A DNA stretch of 64,000 nt, from contig UQGM01000004.1 in assembly GCA_900540535.1 (NCBI GenBank), positions 21,424 through 85,423 of the forward strand. The letters run 5' to 3'. Source of the DNA: an uncultured Oscillospiraceae bacterium. Lineage in GTDB: Bacteria; Bacillota; Clostridia; Oscillospirales; Acutalibacteraceae. Shown in pieces: positions 41,332 through 49,658 of the stretch; the stretch's first letter is position 1, and each line of letters starts with the position of its first letter. The notes under the pieces were generated by a model that saw only the letters and a list, made by a program, of their open reading frames with translations, had not been told where the DNA came from and did not search any database. Position numbers and translations under genes: made by a program.

Positions 41332-42168
41332 ATGGAATTTATATATAATATTATGGAAACGCTGCTTCCCTTTACCTGGATTCAGTACGACTTTATGAAA
41401 AACGCTCTTCTTGCGGTTCTGCTAATAACTCCCCTCTTAGGAATGCTGGGCACAATGGCGGTAAACCACAATATGGCGTTCTTTTCCGATGCTCTCGGCC
41501 ACTCGGCTCTTACGGGTATCGCTTTAGGCGTCATCTTGGGAATTGACAACGAGCTTATAAGCATGGTAGCTTTTGGAATACTTTTGGCTCTTATCATTAC
41601 AAAAGTCCGCTCCGCCGGAACCACTTCCGCTGACACGGTTATCAGCGTTTTTTCATCGGCTGCCATAGCTTTGGGTCTTGTCATCCTTTCCGTTGGCGGC
41701 GGATTTTCAAAATATTCCTCATATCTTATAGGCGATATTTTAAGCGTCACTTCCTCGGAAATCCTTATTCTTGCAGCAACGCTTGTATGCGTCACAATAA
41801 TCTGGGCATTCATATACAACAAACTCACTCTTGTAAGCATAAACCGTGAGCTTGCGGCAAGCCGTGGAGTAAGAGTAGCGCTTATTGAAAATATATTTGT
41901 GGTACTTGTAGCGGTAGTGGTTATGCTATCTATTAAATGGGTAGGCGTACTGCTCATTAACTCCATGCTCATTCTTCCTGCTGCCTGCGCCAGAAACTTT
42001 TCCACAAATTCAAGGCAGTATCTTTTTTCATCGGTTGGAATTTCCCTTGTGGCAGGTCTCGGAGGAGTTATTTCCTCATTTTATCTCAACACCTCCGCAG
42101 GAGCTACAATTGTACTCATCTCAGCGATACTGTTTTTTATCTCCTATATTTTCAGAAGGAAAAAATAA
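41332..42168 (+). CDS. znuB: zinc ABC transporter permease
   Basis: 278 residues from the ATG at 41332, with GAGG 8 bases upstream; a GTG 12 bases earlier overlaps that site. Seven or eight membrane spans, family segments HNMAFFSDALGHSALTGIAL (about 46-65) and SIKWVGVLLINSMLILPAAC (about 199-218) typical of metal-type ABC-3 permeases. Last gene of znuACB. A hairpin-rich stretch follows. Confidence 0.95.
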   Translation: MEFIYNIMETLLPFTWIQYDFMKNALLAVLLITPLLGMLGTMAVNHNMAFFSDALGHSALTGIALGVILGIDNELISMVAFGILLALIITKVRSAGTTSADTVISVFSSAAIALGLVILSVGGGFSKYSSYLIGDILSVTSSEILILAATLVCVTIIWAFIYNKLTLVSINRELAASRGVRVALIENIFVVLVAVVVMLSIKWVGVLLINSMLILPAACARNFSTNSRQYLFSSVGISLVAGLGGVISSFYLNTSAGATIVLISAILFFISYIFRRKK

Positions 42169-42199
42169 AAAATCTAACGAAATCTTCCCAAGATACACA

Positions 42200-42425
42200 C
42201 TAAAGTTTTCGTCAACCTTTTTCAAAAGGTTGTGGGGTGGAGGGGCAAAGCCCTTCCTCGTCATCCGCAGATGACGAAATACCTTTAGCTTAAAAAAGAT
42301 CAGGAAGAGAGAAAAAATAGTCCGATGGACTGTTTTTTCGTGGGAAACCCTATCAAGGGGTTTCCCGTTAAAATTTAAAACCAACTTTGCACAAATCCCC
42401 ACATTGGGGATTTTATTTTTTTAAA
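42200..42425. other. hairpin-dense gene-free stretch ending in a terminator
   Basis: Six stems follow one another: CAACCTTT/AAAAGGTTG (42213-42232), AGGGGCAAAGCCCTT (about 42241-42255), TCGTCAT/ATGACGA (42258-42277), AGTCC-GATG-GGACT (about 42318-42332), GGGAAACCC/GGGTTTCCC (42342-42366) and AATCCCC-ACATT-GGGGATT followed by TTATTTTTTT (42394-42422). The last is the znu terminator. The rest resembles a dispersed repeat but has no second copy in this window. Confidence 0.6.
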
Positions 42426-42515
42426 ATTTGTATCTGTATTTTAATAGCACTGGAAAAAATTCTCATATCCCACTATAATATTCTTTAACAAATTCACCTT
42501 TAAGGAGTGAACTTA

Positions 42516-43115
42516 TTGGAAAAGGAAACAAAGCCACAGCTCAATAACGAAAAGAAAAGCAAAACTCTGCTGAAGCTGTTTCTCAGCACCCTTTACATAA
42601 GCAGCTTTACTTTCGGCGGAGGCTTCGTAATAATAACCTTCATGAAAAGAAAGTTTGTGGATGAGCTTCACTGGATTGACGAACAGGAAATGCTTGATCT
42701 TACTGCCCTTGCCCAATCCTCTCCCGGTGCAATCGCTGTAAATGCCGCAATACTTGTGGGCTGGCGTGTTGCAGGATTTGCCGGGATGATAGTTGCAACC
42801 CTCGGCACAATTTTGCCGCCAATGATAATACTGTCAGTAATTTCATTTTTCTATGCCGCTTTTGCTTCAAATAAATATGTTGCGTTAGTTCTGAAGGGAA
42901 TGCAGGCAGGTGTTGCGGCGGTAATTATGGACGTTGTGTGCTCACTGGGTTCAAAGGTTATAAAGGAGCGTTCATTTCTTCACATTGCAGTTATGATTGC
43001 CGCTTTTGCCGCAACCTTTTTCTTTGAAATAAACGTTATATATATTATCTTAGCCGCAGCTGCTGTGGGAGTTATAAATGCTCTCATAAAGCTGAGAAAG
43101 GAGAAGAAAAAATGA
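42516..43115 (+). CDS. chromate transporter, short-chain subunit 1
   Basis: 199 residues from the TTG at 42516, which is 8 bases after AAGGAG; the GTG at 42507 overlaps that site. A CHR-domain protein with FTFGGGFVIITFMKRKFVDE (about 31-50) and ALAQSSPGAIAVNAAILVGW (about 66-85). Short CHR proteins work as pairs of unlike halves, and the next gene overlaps by 4 bases. Chromate efflux is the named activity, but in anaerobes the physiological substrate may be sulfate-like or unknown. Confidence 0.9.
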   Translation: MEKETKPQLNNEKKSKTLLKLFLSTLYISSFTFGGGFVIITFMKRKFVDELHWIDEQEMLDLTALAQSSPGAIAVNAAILVGWRVAGFAGMIVATLGTILPPMIILSVISFFYAAFASNKYVALVLKGMQAGVAAVIMDVVCSLGSKVIKERSFLHIAVMIAAFAATFFFEINVIYIILAAAAVGVINALIKLRKEKKK

Positions 43116-43675
43116 TTTTTCTGCGTCTTTTCCTTTCATTTTTGCAGGTGGGACTTTTCAGCATCGGCGGAGGCTACGCTGCAATGCCTCTGATACAAAA
43201 TCAGGTTGTGGACACCTACCATTGGCTTACCATGGGAGAATTTACTGACCTTATTACCATTGCCGAAATGACACCGGGTCCCATTGCAGTAAACAGCGCA
43301 ACCTTTGTAGGAATTAGAATTGCGGGTATTCCCGGAGCCATAATAGCTACTTTCGGCTGTATTCTTCCCTCATGTATCATCGTTTCAATCCTTGCGTTTA
43401 TTTACTACCGGTATAAAGAGATGTCACTGCTTCAAAGTGTTCTTGCAAGTCTTCGCCCTGCCGTAGTAGCCCTCATCGCCGGAGCCGGACTTTCAATACT
43501 CAGCATGGTACTTTTTGGAGGAAGCAAAATAAACCTCGAAAGCTTTGATATTATAGGATGCGGACTTTTTCTTGTAGCTTTTGTGATTCTGAGGAAACTT
43601 AAATGGAATCCGATACTTGTAATGGTTTTGTGCGGAGCGGCTGGGTTGTGCCTGAATCTTCTTTTAGGAGGCTGA
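43112..43675 (+). CDS. chromate transporter, short-chain subunit 2
   Basis: 187 residues, the second half of the pair: LFSIGGGYAAMPLIQNQVVD (about 15-34), MTPGPIAVNSATFVGIRIAG (about 54-73). Six hydrophobic segments. It starts within the ATGA overlap with the first subunit and is followed 2 bases later by a metallophosphoesterase gene, so the three probably share a transcript. Confidence 0.9.
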   Translation: MIFLRLFLSFLQVGLFSIGGGYAAMPLIQNQVVDTYHWLTMGEFTDLITIAEMTPGPIAVNSATFVGIRIAGIPGAIIATFGCILPSCIIVSILAFIYYRYKEMSLLQSVLASLRPAVVALIAGAGLSILSMVLFGGSKINLESFDIIGCGLFLVAFVILRKLKWNPILVMVLCGAAGLCLNLLLGG

Positions 43676-43677
43676 AT

Positions 43678-44526
43678 ATGAAATCAGTAAACAGAAAACG
43701 CAAAATAATAATTGCTGTTATACTTATTTTAACGTTATTCTTCACATGGATTATCTGGACTAACCTTGCAATAAAAACTACCGATATTACTATCGAAAAC
43801 AACAAAATTCCTGAAGAATTTAATAATTTTAAAATTGCACAGGTATCAGATTTACATAACCGTAAACTGGGAAACAGGCTTATAAAAATTATTCAAAATG
43901 AAAGCCCTGACATTATTGTAGTAACGGGAGATCTGGTGGATTCATCACACACAGATTTTGATACTGCAATGGAATTTATTGACTCTGCAATAAAAATTGC
44001 TCCGGTTTATTATGTAACAGGAAACCATGAAGCATGGCTCAATAATTTTGAAGATTTAGAAAAACGGCTTACAGATTCGGGAGTACACATGCTTGATAAC
44101 AAGTGCCAGTGGCTTACAAAAGGCGATGCTAAAATAAACATAGCAGGCGTTAAAGACCCTGATTTTATTGAACGTACATCTTTGGACGGCATTCAGGGCG
44201 CCATTGTCACCGAAAGCCTCAAACCCCTTCTGAACAACGAATACTACAATATAGTCCTCTCTCACAGGCCGGAACTTTTTAAGGAATATGTAAATATGCA
44301 GGCTGATTTAGTACTTACGGGACACGCCCACGGCGGACAGGTACGTATTCCCTTTGTAGGAGGATTAATCGCCCCCAATCAGGGATTTTTACCTCATTAC
44401 ACCGAAGGCGTATACAGTAAAGACAACACCGATATGGTTGTAAGCAGAGGCCTCGGGAATTCGGTTATTCCTGTAAGAATAAACAACACACCTGAGCTGG
44501 TTATGATAACCTTGAAAAAATCATAA
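43678..44526 (+). CDS. membrane-anchored calcineurin-like metallophosphoesterase
   Basis: 282 residues from the ATG at 43678 (AGGAGG site). An N-terminal membrane helix (about 10-29) is followed by the phosphoesterase core with all metal motifs: QVSDLHNRKLG (about 56-66), VTGDLVD (about 81-87), VTGNHEAW (about 114-121), LSHRPELF and GHAHGGQVRIPF (about 222-233). YkuE/YaeI-like members dephosphorylate lipids or cell-wall precursors outside the membrane. The substrate here is unknown. Confidence 0.92.
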   Translation: MKSVNRKRKIIIAVILILTLFFTWIIWTNLAIKTTDITIENNKIPEEFNNFKIAQVSDLHNRKLGNRLIKIIQNESPDIIVVTGDLVDSSHTDFDTAMEFIDSAIKIAPVYYVTGNHEAWLNNFEDLEKRLTDSGVHMLDNKCQWLTKGDAKINIAGVKDPDFIERTSLDGIQGAIVTESLKPLLNNEYYNIVLSHRPELFKEYVNMQADLVLTGHAHGGQVRIPFVGGLIAPNQGFLPHYTEGVYSKDNTDMVVSRGLGNSVIPVRINNTPELVMITLKKS

Positions 44527-44548
44527 AGCAGTAATTTTATATAGCAAG

Positions 44549-44600
44549 CACCCCCTCACGCTCTTAAACTCCGGCATGAGGGGGTGTTATCTATTTTTTT
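44549..44600 (+). terminator. intrinsic terminator after the metallophosphoesterase
   Basis: An exact 10-bp stem CACCCCCTCA/TGAGGGGGTG (44549-44558, 44577-44586) with an 18-base loop, then TTATCTATTTTTTT. Confidence 0.9.
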
Positions 44601-44614
44601 GCAAAACATAAAAT

Positions 44615-45151
44615 CTATTTTACTTCTTTGTCCATAAAGACTCTTGAGCCTGTGGCGCCTGTCTGTCCCTGATATTTGCCATTATATGGATTCAGCGCTT
44701 CGCTGTCCATTTTAGCAAAAACAAGCTGTCCTACTCTGCGTCCGGCTTTAAGCTCAATGGCACAGCGGTTTGCGTTATACAATTCGAGGGTAATTTCTCC
44801 CTTAAAACCTGGGTCTACCCAGCCTGCATTCTGTATAAACAATCCCATTCTTCCCAGAGAACTTCTGCCCTCAACAAAGGCGGTCAAATCATTGGGCAGA
44901 TCAAAATATTCCATAGTCGTTGCCAGCACAAACTGATTGGGAAGTAAAATATATGTATCCGTTGTAATAGTCTTGTATTTTATCTCATTTTCCAGTGTGA
45001 TTATTCCCGACGGAGAATCCTTAACTATGCTGAAAGTGTTTCCAAGACGTATATCAACGCTTGCAGGCTGCACCTGACCTTCCTCAATGGGAGAAATTTT
45101 AAGGGTGCCTTCATCCATCATTTTAAGTATTGTTTTATCAGATAATATCAT
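44615..45151 (-). CDS. dcd: dCTP deaminase
   Basis: Converts dCTP to dUTP, and in some Gram-positive or archaeal-type members on to dUMP, supplying thymidylate synthesis. 178 residues with VQPASVDIRLGNTFSIV (about 26-42), the catalytic EGRSSLGRMGLFIQNAGW (about 93-110) and VDPGFKGEITLELYN (about 111-125), and a C-terminal GQTGATGSR nucleotide lid. Whether it is bifunctional cannot be decided. It follows the acetyltransferase gene by 50 bases. Confidence 0.95.
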   Translation of the reverse strand: MILSDKTILKMMDEGTLKISPIEEGQVQPASVDIRLGNTFSIVKDSPSGIITLENEIKYKTITTDTYILLPNQFVLATTMEYFDLPNDLTAFVEGRSSLGRMGLFIQNAGWVDPGFKGEITLELYNANRCAIELKAGRRVGQLVFAKMDSEALNPYNGKYQGQTGATGSRVFMDKEVK

Positions 45152-45201
45152 GTAAGCCCACCTTTCAAAACGTTTTTATCTTGTTATGTACAAGATTTCA
45201 C

Positions 45202-45840
45202 TTACAGCTGTGAAACGTCAAAGACAGAACCGAGATAATCATCAACATCAAATTCCCTGTCCTTGTAATAATACTTTTTATCCTCATCGGTTATTTTTCG
45301 TATCACACGGCAGGGATTTCCAACAGCAATGCTGTCAGCGGGAATATCCTTCGTTACAACACTTCCGCCGCCGATTACACAGTTATCCCCGATTGTAACT
45401 CCGGGCATCACCGCCGTATTGCCGCCTATCCACACGTTATTTCCGATAGTTATACCTATACCGTATTCATAGCCGGAATTTCTCGGCTCATGGTGAACAG
45501 GATGTCCCGCAGTATAAATTGACACATTGGGTCCGAACATTACGTTATCCCCTATCTTTACCTTGCCCACATCGAGGATTATAAGATTATAGTTTGCGAA
45601 AAAGTTTTCGCCTACCTCTATGTTCTTGCCGTAATCACAGTGAAAGGGAGGCTCTATGCCGAGGTTTTCTCCCGTTTTGCCGAGGATATTTTTTATAAGC
45701 TTCGTCATTTCATCCCATCTTTCCGGCGGGAGATGATTGTATTCATATATCCTCTTTTTATTTTCCAGTCTTTCTTCTGAAAGCCCGTCAAGCCAGGCTT
45801 TGTAGGGAAGTCCTGCCAGCATACGCTCTTTCTGATTCAT
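45202..45840 (-). CDS. maltose/galactoside-type O-acetyltransferase
   Basis: 212 residues from the ATG at 45840 (AGAAGGTG site); a longer frame to 46002 has no ribosome site and an unrelated N-terminus. N-terminal Mac domain (MNQKERMLAGLPYKAWLDGL) then a left-handed beta-helix of hexapeptide repeats (about 75-185) with catalytic His in TAGHPVHHEPRNSGYEYG. It transfers acetyl from acetyl-CoA to sugars, perhaps to detoxify non-metabolised sugars. Confidence 0.93.
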   Translation of the reverse strand: MNQKERMLAGLPYKAWLDGLSEERLENKKRIYEYNHLPPERWDEMTKLIKNILGKTGENLGIEPPFHCDYGKNIEVGENFFANYNLIILDVGKVKIGDNVMFGPNVSIYTAGHPVHHEPRNSGYEYGIGITIGNNVWIGGNTAVMPGVTIGDNCVIGGGSVVTKDIPADSIAVGNPCRVIRKITDEDKKYYYKDREFDVDDYLGSVFDVSQL

Positions 45841-45941
45841 AAAAAAGCACCTTCTTACCTGATTTAAAACAAAATTATGATAATATAACCTCAATGTAAA
45901 TTCAAGAAGAAAACAAGGGAAATTAATATTATCTTTTTGCT

Positions 45942-46442
45942 TTAAACTCCTGTTTTCATAGAACCGCCCAGCTTTTTGAATACCCGTTCCATAGGCTTCC
46001 ATAAAAGTACGATTGCGGCAAAATTACCTAAACAGTGAAGAATGTCAAAGGGAATACCTGAAACCCAATAGGCGACAGCTGCCGGAATACCTCCTGCAAA
46101 CAAATACGGAATAGCGCAGAGGGCTCCGTAAATAAGGCCGAATCCTCCGCCTATTGATGCCCAAAACCATTTTGACTGATTTTTTCTGAAAATAAGTACA
46201 ATGGCTATAAGCAGAGGCCAGGTATACAGATAACTTATCCACCACATTCCGAAGCCGTATGTTACACCCTCAAGAAGTATAAAAGCGGCAGTTACGGGAA
46301 ACACAAGTTTAGGAAAATAAAGGGTGTATAAAATCAAAAGCAGTGCACACAGATGAATATTTGGAAGCGGCGACAAAGCCACCTGCTGTAAATACAGTAT
46401 GGCAGTAAGAAAAGCCGAAACAGCTATATCTCGAATTTTCAT
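45942..46442 (-). CDS. ECF transporter substrate-binding (S) component
   Basis: 166 residues, six hydrophobic segments, from the ATG at 46442 with AAGGAAGG upstream. The N-terminus (MKIRDIAVSAFLTAILYLQQ) and the short loops fit ECF-type S components, which bind a vitamin or metal-cofactor precursor and dock on shared EcfAA'T. Its start overlaps the stop of the DUF4430 gene by one base (TGATG), so the two are translationally coupled. DUF4430 resembles the transcobalamin C-terminal domain, which points to a corrinoid, but this is inference. Confidence 0.75.
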   Translation of the reverse strand: MKIRDIAVSAFLTAILYLQQVALSPLPNIHLCALLLILYTLYFPKLVFPVTAAFILLEGVTYGFGMWWISYLYTWPLLIAIVLIFRKNQSKWFWASIGGGFGLIYGALCAIPYLFAGGIPAAVAYWVSGIPFDILHCLGNFAAIVLLWKPMERVFKKLGGSMKTGV

Positions 46443-46837
46443 CAATATCCTTCCTTAAGTGTAAGCTCAAAGGTATCGCCGTCAGCTATGGGAGTTACAT
46501 CTACGCCGGTCATAACGTCGGCCCCGCCCTTTGTTATGCACCACCACTGCTGCTTTGAATCATCAGCCTTTATTGAGTCAACACTGGTTATGAAGAGACC
46601 GTACTGACTTTCTTCGCCCTCAATGATACCCTCTTCTTTAAGAGCGTCACCTAAAAACTCAGCATCTGTTTTAATTTTATGTGTATTGGAATAATCGGGA
46701 GCTGCAACTTCAATTGTCACAGTTTTGCTGCCCGCACTTGTCTCAGGACGTCCAAATGCATAGTAAACTCCTGCAAATACGCAGACAGCAGCTATAAGTG
46801 CCACAACTGCAACTATAACTTTCTTCTTCTCTTTCAT
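46442..46837 (-). CDS. DUF4430-domain membrane-anchored protein
   Basis: 131 residues from the ATG at 46837 (GAGGTG site). One N-terminal membrane helix (about 6-27), then a secreted beta-grasp-like domain beginning KTVTIEVAAPDYSNTHKI and containing QWWCITKGGADVMTGVDVTP near the end, the conserved part of DUF4430. Such domains occur in vitamin B12-binding proteins. It may capture the ligand for the coupled S component. No cobalamin riboswitch was seen upstream. Confidence 0.8.
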   Translation of the reverse strand: MKEKKKVIVAVVALIAAVCVFAGVYYAFGRPETSAGSKTVTIEVAAPDYSNTHKIKTDAEFLGDALKEEGIIEGEESQYGLFITSVDSIKADDSKQQWWCITKGGADVMTGVDVTPIADGDTFELTLKEGY

Positions 46838-46965
46838 TTTTAACACCTCATTTTAAATTTGTACAATATTTATTGATGCAATAATTATACATTATTTCTC
46901 TGCTAATCGCTTTAAAAAAATTAAAATCTTTTGCACTTTTTTGCTTTATGGAAAGTAAAGCAAAT

Positions 46966-46993
46966 TTGTATTTTTGCTTTTTTGTGGTAAAAT
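46966..46993 (+). promoter_or_regulatory. putative promoter of the patatin gene
   Basis: TTGTAT (46966-46971) and TAAAAT (46988-46993), spacer 16, 53 bases upstream of the start codon. The -35 is weak. Confidence 0.45.
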
Positions 46994-47046
46994 ATTTTCT
47001 GTGAAAAAAATATAATCAACAAAATCCAGATAAAAGAGGCTACAGA

Positions 47047-47913
47047 ATGGAAAAAACAGGACTTGTTCTTGAAGGCGGCGGTCTCAGAGGAGTTTTTACC
47101 GCCGGAGTATGTGATTTGTTTCTCGAAAAAGGTATACATTTTGATAACTGCATAGGTGTTTCTGCCGGTTCATGCCACGCTTGCAGCTATTTATCAGGTC
47201 AGCACGGCAGAGCTTACAGCGTTACGGTAGACTACCTTGACAACAAAGATTTTATCAGCATGAGAAATCTCATCAGAACCGGAAACCTTTTCGGCCCTAA
47301 AATGATTTACCACGAAATACCAGAAAAGCTTTATCCCATAGATAATGAAGCTTTTAAAAAATGCGGCACGGCATTTTACGCAACTGTCACTAACTGCATT
47401 ACCGGACAGGCAGAATACAAAAGAGTAAATGATATAATCGATGATGTCGAGTATGTTCAGGCTTCAAGCTCACTGCCTCTTGTATCAAAGGCAGTATATT
47501 TTGACGGCATTCCATATCTTGACGGCGGAATAGCTGACTCAATCCCAATTAAAAAATCCATTGAAATGGGCTGCACAAAAAATGTAGTTGTGCTTACCCA
47601 GCCTGACGGATTCATCAAAGCTCAGACACGTGCTCTGCCTCTCATTGAGAGAGCTTATAAGAAATATCCCGAAATGGTAAAATCAGTCGCTCAAAGACAC
47701 ATTGTGTATAATGAGACACTCCGGTATATACACGACCTCGAAAAAAGCGGCGATATATTTGTAATAAGACCCGAATTCCCCCTTAATATCAAAACCGCTG
47801 AGAAAAACAAGGATAAATTAAAGGCCGCATATGAGCACGGCTATGAAGTGGCAAAAAAGCTTTATCATAAACTTGCAGTCTATCTTGAAGACAGCAGCGC
47901 TCAGGCGGTGTAA
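47047..47913 (+). CDS. patatin-like phospholipase (YjjU family)
   Basis: 288 residues with the oxyanion loop GLVLEGGGLRGVFTAGVCD (about 5-23), the nucleophile serine in GVSAGS (about 39-44) and the dyad Asp in YLDGGIADSIP (about 158-168). Predicted serine lipid acyl hydrolase, cytoplasmic. AGAGG lies upstream of the ATG. The amidohydrolase gene starts 13 bases after its stop, so they share a transcript. Confidence 0.92.
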   Translation: MEKTGLVLEGGGLRGVFTAGVCDLFLEKGIHFDNCIGVSAGSCHACSYLSGQHGRAYSVTVDYLDNKDFISMRNLIRTGNLFGPKMIYHEIPEKLYPIDNEAFKKCGTAFYATVTNCITGQAEYKRVNDIIDDVEYVQASSSLPLVSKAVYFDGIPYLDGGIADSIPIKKSIEMGCTKNVVVLTQPDGFIKAQTRALPLIERAYKKYPEMVKSVAQRHIVYNETLRYIHDLEKSGDIFVIRPEFPLNIKTAEKNKDKLKAAYEHGYEVAKKLYHKLAVYLEDSSAQAV

Positions 47914-47926
47914 AAGGAGAATAAAA

Positions 47927-49531
47927 ATGAAAACTCTCTATTACGGCGGCAGCATTATAACAATGGAGGATAATTCGACGCCCGAAGCAGTCCTCATCGA
48001 AAACGACGTTATAGCGGAAGTCGGAAACTTCGAAGAGCTTAAAAACAAAGGGGGAAATGATGTTTCGCTCTGTGACCTTAAAGGCCAAACCCTGATGCCT
48101 GCATTCATCGACCCTCACAGTCATTTTATTTCCACTGCATTTTCCTTTTTGCAGGTTCCTTTAGGGGATGCTGAGTCTTTTGATGACATCAAAAAGAGAA
48201 TTTCTGATTTCATAAAAGAAAACGATATTCCCAAAGGTGCATGGATTACAGGTAAGGGCTATGACCAGAATCTTCTCTGTGAAGGATGTCACCCGGACAA
48301 AACAGTTTTGGACGCTGCCGCTCCATTTAATCCCGTCGTAATAGAGCATGTTTCAGGCCATATGGGAGTTTTCAGTTCCCTTGCCCTTAAAGAGCTTTGC
48401 ATAGATGAAAACACTCTCTGTCCCGAAGGCGGAAAAATTGCCAGGGATGAAAACGGTGTAACCGGATTTATGGAAGAAAGTGCCTTTATCACATTCCAGA
48501 AAAAAGCGCCCATGCCCTGCGCTGAAGATTTTATTAAAGCCTGCCGCAAGGGACAAAGACTTTATGCTTCATACGGCATAACCTATGTTCAGGAGGGATT
48601 TTTCGCAAAGGAAATGATTCCTCTGTATAAAGGATTCCTTAAAAGCGGAGAAATGTATCTTAATATAACCGCATACAGCGATATCGGAGCGGGAAAAGAA
48701 GTTTTCGCCTTAGGTGAAAAAGCCCAAAAGGATAAAGCTCCATTTAAAGTCGGCGGATATAAAATTTTCCTTGACGGCTCACCTCAAGGCAAAACCGCAT
48801 GGCTTACAAAGCCCTATGAGGGCGAAAATTTTTGCGGATACGGCACTATGAAGGACGATCAGGTAACAGAGGCTCTTCTGAAAGCCATGGAAGAGGAAAA
48901 ACAGCTTTTAGCTCACTGCAACGGCGACGCAGCAGCGGATCAGCTTCTCAGCTGCGGAGAAAAAGCCTGCAAAATCTATGAGGAAAAGCACGGTGTTTCC
49001 GGCAGAGAGGCTCTTAAAAAAATCAGACCCGTTATTATCCATGCTCAGATTATCCGTGAGGATCAGCTGAAAAAAGCTTCGGAGCTTGGATTCACACCTT
49101 CATTTTTCATATATCATATTTCACACTGGGGAGAAATTCATATGAAAAATTTAGGTCCTCAAAGAGCTTCAAAACTCAGCCCCGTAGGAACAGCCATTAA
49201 ATATAATCTCCCCTTTACTTTCCACCAGGACACACCCGTAACTCCTCCCGATATGCTTAAAACTGTAAAGTGCGCCGTTTTAAGACAGACAGAAAAAGGG
49301 CGTACCCTTGGTGAGGATGAAAAAATAACAGTTTACGAAGCTCTCAAGGGAGTTACCGTAAACGCCGCAAGACAGTATTTTGAAGAGGATATCAGAGGAA
49401 CCATTGCAAAAGGCAAGAAAGCAGATTTTGTAATTCTTTCAGAAAATCCCCTTGAAACAGCTTCTGAAAACCTTGATAAAATAAAAATAGTGAAAACCAT
49501 TAAAAACGGTAAAGAAATTTATACAGCATAA
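47927..49531 (+). CDS. amidohydrolase family 3 protein (YtcJ-like)
   Basis: 534 residues from the ATG at 47927 (AAAAGGAG site); the frame is open upstream into the patatin gene but without a start signal. Metal-dependent hydrolase features: LMPAFIDPHSHFISTAFSFL (about 62-81, H-x-H), KIFLDGSPQGKTAWL, LAHCNGDAAADQLL, IIHAQIIREDQL, and a final FHQDTPVTPPDML with the metal Asp. Substrate unknown; members act on N-acyl or imide bonds. A terminator follows. Confidence 0.9.
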   Translation: MKTLYYGGSIITMEDNSTPEAVLIENDVIAEVGNFEELKNKGGNDVSLCDLKGQTLMPAFIDPHSHFISTAFSFLQVPLGDAESFDDIKKRISDFIKENDIPKGAWITGKGYDQNLLCEGCHPDKTVLDAAAPFNPVVIEHVSGHMGVFSSLALKELCIDENTLCPEGGKIARDENGVTGFMEESAFITFQKKAPMPCAEDFIKACRKGQRLYASYGITYVQEGFFAKEMIPLYKGFLKSGEMYLNITAYSDIGAGKEVFALGEKAQKDKAPFKVGGYKIFLDGSPQGKTAWLTKPYEGENFCGYGTMKDDQVTEALLKAMEEEKQLLAHCNGDAAADQLLSCGEKACKIYEEKHGVSGREALKKIRPVIIHAQIIREDQLKKASELGFTPSFFIYHISHWGEIHMKNLGPQRASKLSPVGTAIKYNLPFTFHQDTPVTPPDMLKTVKCAVLRQTEKGRTLGEDEKITVYEALKGVTVNAARQYFEEDIRGTIAKGKKADFVILSENPLETASENLDKIKIVKTIKNGKEIYTA

Positions 49532-49539
49532 TAGCCAAA

Positions 49540-49577
49540 AGCATCCGTCTTTTTTCTGTGACGGATGCTTTCTCTTT
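49540..49577 (+). terminator. intrinsic terminator after the amidohydrolase
   Basis: AGCATCCGTC (49540-49549) pairs with GACGGATGCT (49560-49569), then TTCTCTTTT. Confidence 0.88.
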
Positions 49578-49590
49578 TCCAAAGTGTTTA

Positions 49591-49645
49591 TTGACCTTGT
49601 GTAAAAAAGTCTATATACTATTATGAGTTAGTTAAATAATTTAAC
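49591..49645 (+). promoter_or_regulatory. promoter and palindromic operator of the fucosidase gene
   Basis: TTGACC (49591-49596) and TATACT (49614-49619), 17-base spacer. The exact palindrome GTTAAATAATTTAAC (49631-49645) lies 11 bases past the -10, where a repressor would block transcription. Its regulator was not identified. Confidence 0.75.
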
Positions 49646-49658
49646 AGGCGGTGTACAT

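Noticed and set aside
46847..47046. Cobalamin riboswitch upstream of the DUF4430/S-component pair
   Set aside because: No conserved B12-box or expected junction sequence was seen. The stretch is AT-rich and short.
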